A stretch of 64,000 nt of DNA, taken from contig NZ_JAUMKB010000001.1 in the NCBI RefSeq assembly GCF_030519375.1, positions 1 to 64,000 on the forward strand. Reading direction: 5' to 3'. Each line of letters begins with the position of its first letter. Positions within the stretch are counted from its first letter, which is position 1. Positions 23,553 through 30,865 of this stretch are shown here, one piece after another. Position numbers and translations under genes: made by a program. Source of the DNA: Mucilaginibacter tolerans (GTDB lineage Bacteria > Bacteroidota > Bacteroidia > Sphingobacteriales > Sphingobacteriaceae). The notes under the pieces are model-generated. The model saw only the letters and a program-made list of their open reading frames with translations. It was not told the DNA's origin and made no database searches.

Positions 23553-24989
23553 TCAGGAGAACGGGATAGTCACCCTGAATTTACTGCATACACCGGGTTC
23601 GGAGCGCACTTCTATTTTTCCGTCAAGCTGCGTAACTGCATCTTTAACCAGGTATAATCCTATACCCGAGCTTTTTTTGTTATCGCCAGACATGTAGAAC
23701 TTATCAAATATCCGGTCCTGGTCTTTAGGCCGTATGCCCAAACCGTTATCTTCAACCTCTATCACCATCTCTTTGTCTGAACGGTACGATTTTACTTTCA
23801 CCCATTGCTCCGGCTTTTTAACATCGCTGTATTTGATGGAGTTTGACACAAGATTGTTCAGTATCACCTGCAGTTTAAGAGCATCGGTTTGTATCTGCGT
23901 AAGTTCCAGCTCCTTGTAAAAATGCACCCTCTTCCCTCCGTTATGGTAGCTGTTTTGGGCTATCACATTGTCCACAATATTGTTCAGGCTGCATTCGGTT
24001 TTACTTACACCGGTATGCTTGCTCTTAATAAAGGCGAGCATTTCGTTTATAAAGCGGTCTTGCCTTTCAAGGCTATCCTTTATCATCAGCGTGTATTCTT
24101 TTATTTGTTCAAGGTCGGTTTCGTCATCCATCAGGTTGATCAATCCCATAATGGAAGCCAGCGGCGACCGCAAATCGTGTGTTACGTTGAATACGAACTT
24201 GTCCAGCCCTGCATTGATCAGTTGCAGCTTTTCGTTTTGTTCGATGATCTTCTTTTTGGAATTGGATAACGTCCGGATCATAATAGCAGCCGACGTTAAT
24301 GAGCAGAAAACTATGATCAGCGTAATAAACACGTTGGCAGCAAATACATAAGTATTAATCTGTCGACTAATATTTCCCAACGTTTCAGAAAACGTCTCCT
24401 CTTTTATAGTAAGAGCAGCCGAATTGTTATTGATGGCTGCTATCATCGCCTTTTTTTCATCGCCTGACATGCCGCCCCGTATAATTTCTGCATGAGCTGC
24501 CGTACCAATCTGATCAAGATCATTGATCATCTCGTCACCTTCGGTCCATATCTGTATGGCCTTTTCGAACATCGATACATTCTTAAAAGTTTCAAATAGC
24601 CATATCATATTATTAATATCTGCCGGGTGATTTTTACCCGCTAAGAATCCCTGGCTTACTGCCTTATGATCAACAGGAGGAGACATTAACCCAATTCTGG
24701 CAGCATGGTCGCCTTTGGGTATGGAGATAGAATTTTTGAATGCGAAATAGTCGGATTTGTTATGAAATGTAATATAATTGATCAAATAGGCCGAAGCATC
24801 TTTCTGACCTTTGGAATATTCCGATTCACCGTTAACATACGCCCGGGCGCCTGAAAGTATTTTTACAGAATAGATATTGACCACAATAATTCCGGCAGAA
24901 GCCAGGCTCATCACCAATAACAAAATAAGTGATGTCCGCCTTCGGAAAGCAAGCAAGCCGTTAATTGTATCTATTATTTTGCCTTTCAA
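23553..24989 (-). CDS. Membrane sensor histidine kinase
   Basis: A 478-residue kinase. One TM segment lies near residues 20-42 and a second near 215-238, enclosing a mostly helical periplasmic sensor domain. The HisKA domain has phosphoacceptor His271 in NVTHDLRSPLASIMG. The ATPase has N box NNLVSNSIKYS, G1 VEDNGLGI and G2 SSGIGLYLVKD. The start codon is TTG (24987-24989): a stop precedes it in frame and no ATG is available before the first TM segment. No response regulator is adjacent, so the partner is unknown. Confidence 0.9.
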   Translation of the reverse strand: MKGKIIDTINGLLAFRRRTSLILLLVMSLASAGIIVVNIYSVKILSGARAYVNGESEYSKGQKDASAYLINYITFHNKSDYFAFKNSISIPKGDHAARIGLMSPPVDHKAVSQGFLAGKNHPADINNMIWLFETFKNVSMFEKAIQIWTEGDEMINDLDQIGTAAHAEIIRGGMSGDEKKAMIAAINNNSAALTIKEETFSETLGNISRQINTYVFAANVFITLIIVFCSLTSAAIMIRTLSNSKKKIIEQNEKLQLINAGLDKFVFNVTHDLRSPLASIMGLINLMDDETDLEQIKEYTLMIKDSLERQDRFINEMLAFIKSKHTGVSKTECSLNNIVDNVIAQNSYHNGGKRVHFYKELELTQIQTDALKLQVILNNLVSNSIKYSDVKKPEQWVKVKSYRSDKEMVIEVEDNGLGIRPKDQDRIFDKFYMSGDNKKSSGIGLYLVKDAVTQLDGKIEVRSEPGVCSKFRVTIPFS

Positions 24990-25245
24990 ATCAGTATTTG
25001 GGTTTAATTAATAAGAAATATTACAATTACTGTTTATATAATTTTCCGAAGCAAGCACGGTCTGGCAAAAAAGTCAATCTATAAACAAATCCCTCTATAT
25101 CAGTACAATTCAAAAAAAGTATTTTTTTTATAAAACCCTCCAAAACAAAAAAAGTGTTCCCGGAGATATAGATTTATACTCAGTGCTCCTGATTTTTGTT
25201 GCGCTTTAGGCAAATAAATATTACCGCCGGTTGCTTAAAAAAAAA

Positions 25246-25276
25246 TTTGCACTTTCATTAATTAATCGTAATATTG
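25246..25276 (+). promoter_or_regulatory. Promoter of arsR overlapping its operator
   Basis: TTTG (25246-25249), 19 bases, then TAATATTG (25269-25276), one mismatch from TAnnTTTG. The -7 box lies inside the first ArsR dyad, so bound ArsR would block it. Confidence 0.55.
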
Positions 25277-25281
25277 CGATT
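25264..25281. promoter_or_regulatory. ArsR operator, site 1
   Basis: AATCGTAATATTGCGATT is an 18-base near-palindrome (16 of 18 positions symmetric) ending three bases before the arsR ATG. Confidence 0.7.
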
Positions 25282-25284
25282 GAT

Positions 25285-25614
25285 ATGGGACTTACCAAAA
25301 CTGAAATCTTCACCGATGAGCAAAACCGCCTTGCTACCATGATCAAGGCATTGGCGCATCCTGCCCGGATAGCCATATTGCAGCACTTGATCAAAACAAA
25401 TGCCTGTGTTTGCGGCAGCATTGTAGAAGAATTGGGATTAGCGCAGGCCACCATATCTCAACATTTAAAAGAATTAAAAAATGCAGGACTGATACAAGGT
25501 ACTATTGAAGGAGTAAGTGTCTGCTACTGCATTGAACCCAATGCCTGGGAATTATTGCACAAAGAATTGAATGCATTTTTTGCATTATACACCTGTAACG
25601 GAAAGTGTTGTTAA
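25285..25614 (+). CDS. arsR: ArsR family arsenic-responsive repressor
   Basis: A 109-residue winged-helix repressor. I use the ATG at 25285; a longer frame upstream would run through the promoter. ALAHPARIAILQHL opens the DNA-binding fold. The recognition helix region is LAQATISQHLKELKNAGLI. The arsenite site is the CVC pair Cys41/Cys43, as in the ELCVCDL type of ArsR; extra Cys occur at 80, 82, 104, 108 and 109, including the terminal CNGKCC. As(III) or Sb(III) binding should release the operator copies at 25264 and 25632. It heads the arsenic operon. Confidence 0.93.
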   Translation: MGLTKTEIFTDEQNRLATMIKALAHPARIAILQHLIKTNACVCGSIVEELGLAQATISQHLKELKNAGLIQGTIEGVSVCYCIEPNAWELLHKELNAFFALYTCNGKCC

Positions 25615-25631
25615 AAAAATTTATCGTCATC

Positions 25632-25649
25632 AATCGTAATATTGCAATG
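25632..25649. promoter_or_regulatory. ArsR operator, site 2
   Basis: AATCGTAATATTGCAATG repeats the first 14 bases of site 1 exactly, 17 bases after the arsR stop and 128 bases before the DUF6428 ATG. It suggests an internal ArsR-controlled promoter for the rest of the operon. Confidence 0.6.
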
Positions 25650-25650
25650 A

Positions 25651-25762
25651 ATTGGTTGTGGAAGTTATAAAAGTTTAATGGTTAATGCACTGAAATGGCA
25701 CACTAAGTGAAGACTATTCTTCCCCTTACAGCTTCTACATCCATTACAACCTCTACAACAAA
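25651..25762. repeat. Imperfect inverted repeat, GTT-rich and AAC-rich arms (copy b)
   Basis: Left part ATTGGTTGTGGAAGTTATAA, right part CATTACAACCTCTACAACA. It lies between ArsR site 2 and the DUF6428 gene, in the likely leader of the arsenic operon. Confidence 0.45.
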
Positions 25763-25776
25763 AAAGAAAAACTAAC

Positions 25777-26307
25777 ATGAACAAGCAAGAAACCATCACC
25801 TGGGGAACATTTAAGCAAATGTTATTGCAAAACCCGGAACTCGATCTGCAATTTCAGTATGCAGCCGATAAATGGGTGGCCCCCTCTTATCATATTACCG
25901 AGATCAAGCAGGCGCCAATAACATCTGTAGATTGCGGAGGAGTAAAAAATGAGTGGACAGAAATCATTGTTCAATTAATGGAGCCCGCCAGTCAGCAACA
26001 ATTGCGTGCGATGAAAGTGCGTAAAGCATTGTCTATAATTGATATTGTAGAAAAAGTTTTGCCACTGGATGTAAATGCGGAGGTAAAGGTTGAATTTGGC
26101 AACAATGAATTTGATACGCGCCAGCTTTCGCCTACTGCGTTGGTAATTGATGGAGAAAATTTGATTATTGACCTTCAGCCCGTTTCAGTTCAATGTAAGG
26201 CGAATGACCGTGGTGGTAGTTGTGGAACTCCTGTAAAACAAAAGGTAGAATTAAAAAACCTTGCTGTTGACAATTCCTGCTGCACACCCGGCGGGGGATG
26301 TTGCTAA
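25777..26307 (+). CDS. DUF6428 family protein of the arsenic operon
   Basis: A 176-residue cytoplasmic protein. The N-terminal and central part (TWGTFKQMLLQNPELDLQF, SYHITEIKQAPITSVDCGG, EWTEIIVQL) fits DUF6428, a family I know mainly from arsenic gene clusters. The last 25 residues add a separate Cys tail: GGSCGTP and a final CCTPGGGCC. Two vicinal Cys pairs could bind As(III) and act as a scavenger or chaperone (inference). It is followed at seven bases by arsN2, so co-transcription is certain enough. Confidence 0.8.
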   Translation: MNKQETITWGTFKQMLLQNPELDLQFQYAADKWVAPSYHITEIKQAPITSVDCGGVKNEWTEIIVQLMEPASQQQLRAMKVRKALSIIDIVEKVLPLDVNAEVKVEFGNNEFDTRQLSPTALVIDGENLIIDLQPVSVQCKANDRGGSCGTPVKQKVELKNLAVDNSCCTPGGGCC

Positions 26308-26314
26308 TTCTTAT

Positions 26315-26743
26315 ATGATGCAGATTATTAAAGCAATAAATTACAGGGAAAATATCATTGCCCTGCTCTCGGCTGAAAAACTGCCAAGTGACGATCTCCC
26401 TTCATCATTGGATAATTTTCTGGTGATGACGGAGGGTGATGAATTGGTTGGAGTGGTTGGATTAGAAATGTATGGAGGCTACGGGCTTTTGCGTTCGCTG
26501 GCTGTTAACCCAGATTACAGGAGCAAAAACATTGCTGGTAAATTAGTGGAGGAAATAGAAAAATTTGCTGTCTCAAAAGACTTAAAATCGATCATCCTTT
26601 TGACCGAAACTGCCCCGGATTATTTCTCCCGTAAAGGATATAGCCGGATCGCGCGAGCAGAAGTGCCTGCCGAAGTGCAGCAATCATCAGAATTCCGCCA
26701 TGTGTGCCCGCAGTCGGCAATTGCAATGAAAAAAGATTTATAA
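26315..26743 (+). CDS. arsN2: ArsN2-type GNAT N-acetyltransferase
   Basis: A 142-residue acetyltransferase. The ATG at 26315 comes just after the DUF6428 stop. The acetyl-CoA site is in LAVNPDYRSKNIAGKLVEE (R-x-x-x-x-G-K variant of the Q/RxxGxG/A loop), and TETAPDYFSRKGYSRI closes the domain. ArsN2-like proteins accompany arsenic operons; ArsN1 relatives acetylate phosphinothricin-like and organoarsenical compounds such as arsinothricin. Its stop overlaps the ATG of arsC by one base. Confidence 0.82.
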   Translation: MMQIIKAINYRENIIALLSAEKLPSDDLPSSLDNFLVMTEGDELVGVVGLEMYGGYGLLRSLAVNPDYRSKNIAGKLVEEIEKFAVSKDLKSIILLTETAPDYFSRKGYSRIARAEVPAEVQQSSEFRHVCPQSAIAMKKDL

Positions 26744-27162
26744 TGAAGAACATATTAGTATTATGCACCGGCAACAGCTGCCGCAGCCAGATAGCCGAAG
26801 GTTATCTGCAATATTTTGCCGGCGATAAAGCCAAAGTTTACAGCGCAGGAATAGAAACTCATGGCGTAAACCCCAAAGCCATACAGGTAATGGCCGAGGA
26901 TCATATCAATATATCTCACCATACCTCAAACAATGTGGATGAGTACATCAGCATCCCTTTTGATTATGTGATCACCGTTTGTGATAATGCAAAGGAGAAT
27001 TGCCCTTATTTGCCCGGCAATTTCAAACGCTTTCATTTTAACTTTCCTGATCCTGCCAAAGCGCAGGGTACACCACAAGAGATCATGGACGAATTCAGGC
27101 GTGTGCGCGATATGGTAAAGGTGTATAGCAAAGATTTTGTATCTGAACACCTGCCCGTATGA
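26743..27162 (+). CDS. arsC: Arsenate reductase, thioredoxin-coupled LMW-phosphatase type
   Basis: A 139-residue enzyme that reduces arsenate to arsenite. The P-loop CTGNSCRS gives catalytic Cys8 and Cys13-Arg14. The relay cysteines lie in TVCDNAKENCP (about residues 82 and 89). The general acid is in FNFPDPAKA. This is the thioredoxin-linked class (as in S. aureus pI258 and B. subtilis), not the glutaredoxin class. Start overlaps the arsN2 stop; stop overlaps the aquaporin ATG by four bases (ATGA), so translation is coupled. Confidence 0.93.
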   Translation: MKNILVLCTGNSCRSQIAEGYLQYFAGDKAKVYSAGIETHGVNPKAIQVMAEDHINISHHTSNNVDEYISIPFDYVITVCDNAKENCPYLPGNFKRFHFNFPDPAKAQGTPQEIMDEFRRVRDMVKVYSKDFVSEHLPV

Positions 27163-27809
27163 AGAAATATGTAGCTGAATTTCTGGGCACCTATGCTTTG
27201 GTATTTGCCGGAACCGGGGCTATCGTTATCGACCAGGAAACACATGGCAGTATTACCCACATTGGTGTTGCGATAACTTTTGGCCTTATTGTAATGAGTA
27301 TGATCTATGCACTGGGTGATATTTCAGGGGCTCATTTTAATCCTGCAGTAAGCATAGCCTTTGCCACAGCAAAAAAATTCCCCGCAAAGGAGCTTATTCC
27401 ATATATCATCAGTCAGTTATCAGGCGCTGTGACCGCAAGTCTCACTCTAAAATATTTGTTCCCATCCAACCAGTTTTTGGGAGCAACCATTCCCGCCGGC
27501 AGCGATTCGCAATCCTTTATATTAGAGTTTATACTCACCTTTTTTCTGATGCTGGTTATCATCAATGTAGCCAAAGGCAGTAAGGAACAGGGGATGTTTG
27601 CAGGTTTAGCTATTGGCTCTGTCGTGGCATTGGAGGCGATGTTTGCAGGACCAATATGTGGCGCTTCCATGAACCCGGCCAGATCATTCGGCCCGGCCGT
27701 AGTATCCGGGCACACGGAGCATCTTTGGATATATTTGGTTGCCACTACACTTGGAGCAATCCTGGCCATTCCAATTTGGAGCTTCTTAAAAACCAAGTCA
27801 TTACAATAG
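27159..27809 (+). CDS. MIP/aquaporin family channel of the arsenic operon
   Basis: A 216-residue inner-membrane channel with six TM helices and the two half-helix motifs HFNPAVSIA and SMNPARSFGP. In ars operons such channels (AqpS of Sinorhizobium meliloti) let uncharged arsenite, made by ArsC, flow out down its gradient. No ArsB or Acr3 pump and no ArsA occur in the window, so this channel is the likely exit route here. It is the last gene; the next gene converges from the other strand 34 bases away. Confidence 0.9.
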   Translation: MKKYVAEFLGTYALVFAGTGAIVIDQETHGSITHIGVAITFGLIVMSMIYALGDISGAHFNPAVSIAFATAKKFPAKELIPYIISQLSGAVTASLTLKYLFPSNQFLGATIPAGSDSQSFILEFILTFFLMLVIINVAKGSKEQGMFAGLAIGSVVALEAMFAGPICGASMNPARSFGPAVVSGHTEHLWIYLVATTLGAILAIPIWSFLKTKSLQ

Positions 27810-27843
27810 CCCCCTTGCACCTGGTCAGTATTGAAACGGCTGT

Positions 27844-28299
27844 TTACAATGTCACAGGAAAAGTGATATGTGAGGTCCCGATTATCACAAGGGCAGCCAA
27901 ACCCACACATGCTATAACAAGCCCTATTGTTGCACCCGTATCCTTCTTTTTCACCGTCAGATCAACACCTGTATAATCGCATCGCACCACGTTCCCTGAC
28001 TTGTCAAATGAAAACAGCAGATACCGGTCATATTTGCTAAAATCACTAACAGTCGCCGATTGCGCATTATGATGCAATTCAACATAATGCTTGTTAAATG
28101 AGTCGTGCCTGTCGTACTGATACAGCCATCGTTCGGAAGTATCACTTACCTGCTTTTCGGTAGGTATGCCGAACGATTTCTGAACATCGTTCCTGGTTTT
28201 ATAACGACCCATTACTTCTTCATGTGTGTAAAGCACTTTGGTACAACCGAATAATGATACCATACTCAATAGCACTATTCCTTTGATCAGCTTTTTCAT
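27844..28299 (-). CDS. Lipoprotein with C-terminal membrane segment
   Basis: A 151-residue protein. The N-terminus is a lipoprotein signal (lipobox LFGC, Cys19). The middle has RNDVQKSFGIPTEKQ, an SmpA/OmlA-like turn, and SERWLYQYD, typical of small outer-membrane lipoproteins that assess protein folding partners. A hydrophobic helix (about residues 124-145) close to the C-terminus is odd for a lipoprotein. I cannot name a function. It converges with the arsenic operon. Confidence 0.6.
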   Translation of the reverse strand: MKKLIKGIVLLSMVSLFGCTKVLYTHEEVMGRYKTRNDVQKSFGIPTEKQVSDTSERWLYQYDRHDSFNKHYVELHHNAQSATVSDFSKYDRYLLFSFDKSGNVVRCDYTGVDLTVKKKDTGATIGLVIACVGLAALVIIGTSHITFPVTL

Positions 28300-28339
28300 T
28301 GGGTGAGTTATTTAGTTAGTTTTGATAATGATAAATAAA

Positions 28340-28367
28340 GAGACCGGGTGAACAGCAACCCGGCCTC
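28340..28367 (-). terminator. Terminator of the beta-barrel gene
   Basis: Arms CCGGGT / ACCCGG (28344-28349 and 28358-28363) with flanking GAG/CTC pairing; CTCTTTATTT follows on the minus strand. Confidence 0.55.
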
Positions 28368-28385
28368 CCGCTAAACTACCTAAGG

Positions 28386-28907
28386 TTAAAACCTGTAGGC
28401 AATTCTTGCACTGATCTGACCTACTGTACCGTCATTTGTCCAACCTTCATAACGGGCACCAATTTCGAAGCCTTTGTTAAAGGTGTAGCCAATGCCTGGC
28501 GACCAGGCAAATGCATGCCCACCGCCACTTTCTGTGGACCAAACAATCCCTGCCTGTGCCTCGAAAAAGAAATTACTTGTATAACATTTAAGCCCGGCCT
28601 TCACAGGAACGAATCCAGATGTTGACGGTACGTCAAACCCTTTAAACTCGCTTTTTAAGAAAAAGGCATTATACCCGGCTGACAAGGTAAGGTATGTACT
28701 GGTCGTTGTCGGCACCTCTAATTTGACCGAACCGCCAAGCACAAGGTTATACCCATCGCTTGCCTGATCCACAGGTAACCCTGCTTCGGCACCGATACTG
28801 AATTTGACACCAGATTTTGCAGCTGTTGATGAATCTGATTTAGATTGCGCGAAACCGCTCACGGCAATTCCGGCCACCAATAATAGAGTTAATAATTGCG
28901 TTTTCAT
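28386..28907 (-). CDS. Small outer-membrane beta-barrel protein
   Basis: A 173-residue protein with a signal peptide (residues 1-20, ending GFAQ). The mature chain alternates hydrophobic and polar residues in strand pairs (FSIGAEAGLPV, YNLVLGGSVKLEVP, TYLTLSAGYNAFFL, FEIGARYEGWT) and ends with the aromatic IAYRF, a Bam recognition-type end. It should form a small 8-stranded barrel in the outer membrane. The gene is divergent from the HTH regulator at 29174 across a region holding two strong dyads, so regulation by that protein is possible. Confidence 0.8.
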   Translation of the reverse strand: MKTQLLTLLLVAGIAVSGFAQSKSDSSTAAKSGVKFSIGAEAGLPVDQASDGYNLVLGGSVKLEVPTTTSTYLTLSAGYNAFFLKSEFKGFDVPSTSGFVPVKAGLKCYTSNFFFEAQAGIVWSTESGGGHAFAWSPGIGYTFNKGFEIGARYEGWTNDGTVGQISARIAYRF

Positions 28908-29064
28908 GATAATAAGTTTTAGCGTTAATAATTTGATTATTTGTTACCAGCTGATATTTATGAAGTAAAACTACAACAGGTATTAACAGCATAAAAACTA
29001 CAAAATCAGCAACTTACAACAGTATATGCAATTAGCAATTATATAGGTGGGGTATTGTATTTCA

Positions 29065-29104
29065 GCGGTAATAATTTACTATATTTAATAATTATTATTA
29101 CCGC
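29065..29104. promoter_or_regulatory. Dyad GCGGTAATAAT-N18-ATTATTACCGC
   Basis: Perfect 11-base arms (29065-29075 and 29094-29104). The spacer holds TATATTTA, one base from a -7 box. It lies between the divergent beta-barrel and HTH genes. Confidence 0.5.
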
Positions 29105-29110
29105 ATTTGC

Positions 29111-29126
29111 ATTTTTTGCAAAAAAT
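29111..29126. promoter_or_regulatory. Perfect 16-base palindrome ATTTTTTGCAAAAAAT
   Basis: Seven bases after the GCGGTAATAAT dyad and 47 bases before the HTH gene start. Fully symmetric, so a good operator candidate for a dimeric regulator. Confidence 0.45.
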
Positions 29127-29173
29127 AAAAAGGCAATTAATAAATAACACCAAAATCCCCTAAAGTTTAGCTG

Positions 29174-30172
29174 ATGAATACCAGTGACGTACAGGCTATG
29201 CTATTTAATCATGTCCGGGCACGTCTGCCCGAACATCTGTCGCTGGTTGATGAAGTTGCCGAACTGCTGAATATTAGCAATGATAGTGCCTACAGGCGAA
29301 TCCGCGGAGAAAAAACCATCGCACTTGATGAATTGAGAGTCATATGCAATACATACCATATCTCGCTTGATCAGCTATTGTTTATCCAAAACAACACGGT
29401 GATTTTTTCGGGGAATAAGGTAGATAGCGCTTCCTTTGGCTTTAACGAGTACCTAAAGGATATCATCCATAATCTGGAACTTTTCAAATCCTTAAGCAAT
29501 CCGCACATCTATTTTTATAACAAGGACATACCAATCTTTCATTTTATGCCTTTCCCGGAGCTGCGGGCCTTCAAATTCTTTTTCTGGAAACGGACTCTTT
29601 TGGGTTATTCCGAATTAGCAAAACAGCAGTTCAATGGCCTGGGAACAGATGAAGAAAGCGCTGAATTGGGAAAACGGATCATTCGTCTGTATAGCGATAT
29701 TCCGTCAACCGAAATATGGAATGAGGAGAATGTGCACAGCACCATCAGGCAGATTGAGTTTTACAGGCAATCAAATATATTTTCCGACAGATATATTCTT
29801 ACGAAAGTATATGAGCAGCTGGATGAACTGCTTAATCAGCTTGATATACAGGCTGAAGCCGGTAAAAAATCCTTGTTTGGCCATCAACCGGCGCACAATG
29901 CCCCCGGCTATGATATTTATGTAAACGAATGTTTGATAGGTGATAATACTATTTTTGTCGACAGCGACAAGCGGCAGATCACCTGCCTTAATCACAACGG
30001 GCTCAATTTCACCTCAACACAAGACAAGGATTTTTGCGATTATACCTCCCGGAATCTGCAAAACATTATCCGTAAATCGGCACACATCAGCCGTGTTGGC
30101 GAAAAGGAACGCAACATGTTCTTCAACACTCTTCATCAAAAAATACACAGTAAAATGTCGAACATAGTGTAG
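29174..30172 (+). CDS. Helix-turn-helix regulator with unknown C-terminal domain
   Basis: A 332-residue protein. Residues about 18-70 form a helix-turn-helix (LVDEVAELLNISNDSAYRRIRGEKTIALDEL in pieces). The long remainder is helical with aromatic residues and no known signature; it may sense a signal. Proteins of this build are widespread and unstudied in Bacteroidota. The TAG stop is followed immediately by the ATG of the TlpA-like gene, so the two are translated together. The upstream palindromes are possible binding sites. Confidence 0.75.
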   Translation: MNTSDVQAMLFNHVRARLPEHLSLVDEVAELLNISNDSAYRRIRGEKTIALDELRVICNTYHISLDQLLFIQNNTVIFSGNKVDSASFGFNEYLKDIIHNLELFKSLSNPHIYFYNKDIPIFHFMPFPELRAFKFFFWKRTLLGYSELAKQQFNGLGTDEESAELGKRIIRLYSDIPSTEIWNEENVHSTIRQIEFYRQSNIFSDRYILTKVYEQLDELLNQLDIQAEAGKKSLFGHQPAHNAPGYDIYVNECLIGDNTIFVDSDKRQITCLNHNGLNFTSTQDKDFCDYTSRNLQNIIRKSAHISRVGEKERNMFFNTLHQKIHSKMSNIV

Positions 30173-30793
30173 ATGAACGTAAATTGCAGCGTTCAATCAC
30201 CATCCATGCGGCTTAAAAAAATTTCTCTTTCCGATGCTGCCACTATCCTGCTGGTGCTTTTTACAATTGCCATGTTGTTTAGCATAAAGGCGCGCACTTG
30301 GGTAATAATGGGTTTGATGTCGCTCGGCTTTTACAATCCCAAAATACCGATAATAAAACCAGGTGAAAAGCTGATGCCTGCTCCTGCCATGGTGGTACAA
30401 ACCGTTGACGGCAAAACGATAGACCTGCAGCAGCAAAAAGGCAAGGTCGTTTTTATCAACTTTTGGGCGACCTGGTGCCCACCCTGCCGGGCAGAAATGC
30501 CATCGGTAAACGAGTTTTATGAGAAAGTGAAAAATGATCCGAACATCGTTTTCCTGTCTGTAGATGTAGATAACAGGCTGAATAACTCATCAGCTTTTAT
30601 GAAAAAACAAGATTACCATATACCGGTTTATGGAGGTAACCTGGACGGACTGCCGGCCACATTTTATTCGGGTACCATACCCACCACTTTGGTAATAGAT
30701 AAGCATGGACTGGTAGTATTTAACCACGCCGGCAAAGCCAGCTATGATGGCGAGGCATTTGTCAAATTCGTATTGGGATTGACAGAACAATAA
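30173..30793 (+). CDS. Membrane-anchored TlpA-like thioredoxin
   Basis: A 206-residue protein. The start directly after the previous stop gives an N-terminal polar piece, then one TM helix (about 20-40). An inner Met at 30206 is an alternative start. The thioredoxin domain faces the periplasm and has the active site WATWCPPCRAEMP (Cys pair around residues 102-105) and the cis-Pro region GTIPTTLVID. TlpA/ResA proteins reduce periplasmic disulfides. Pairing with an HTH regulator, ahead of two more redox-type signalling genes, gives the locus its redox theme. Confidence 0.88.
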   Translation: MNVNCSVQSPSMRLKKISLSDAATILLVLFTIAMLFSIKARTWVIMGLMSLGFYNPKIPIIKPGEKLMPAPAMVVQTVDGKTIDLQQQKGKVVFINFWATWCPPCRAEMPSVNEFYEKVKNDPNIVFLSVDVDNRLNNSSAFMKKQDYHIPVYGGNLDGLPATFYSGTIPTTLVIDKHGLVVFNHAGKASYDGEAFVKFVLGLTEQ

Positions 30794-30865
30794 GAATCTT
30801 CATCCGAATTTCATTATTGATTGCTTATCTATCATCCTGTGCCTAAAAATGTCTAATTTTAACCC

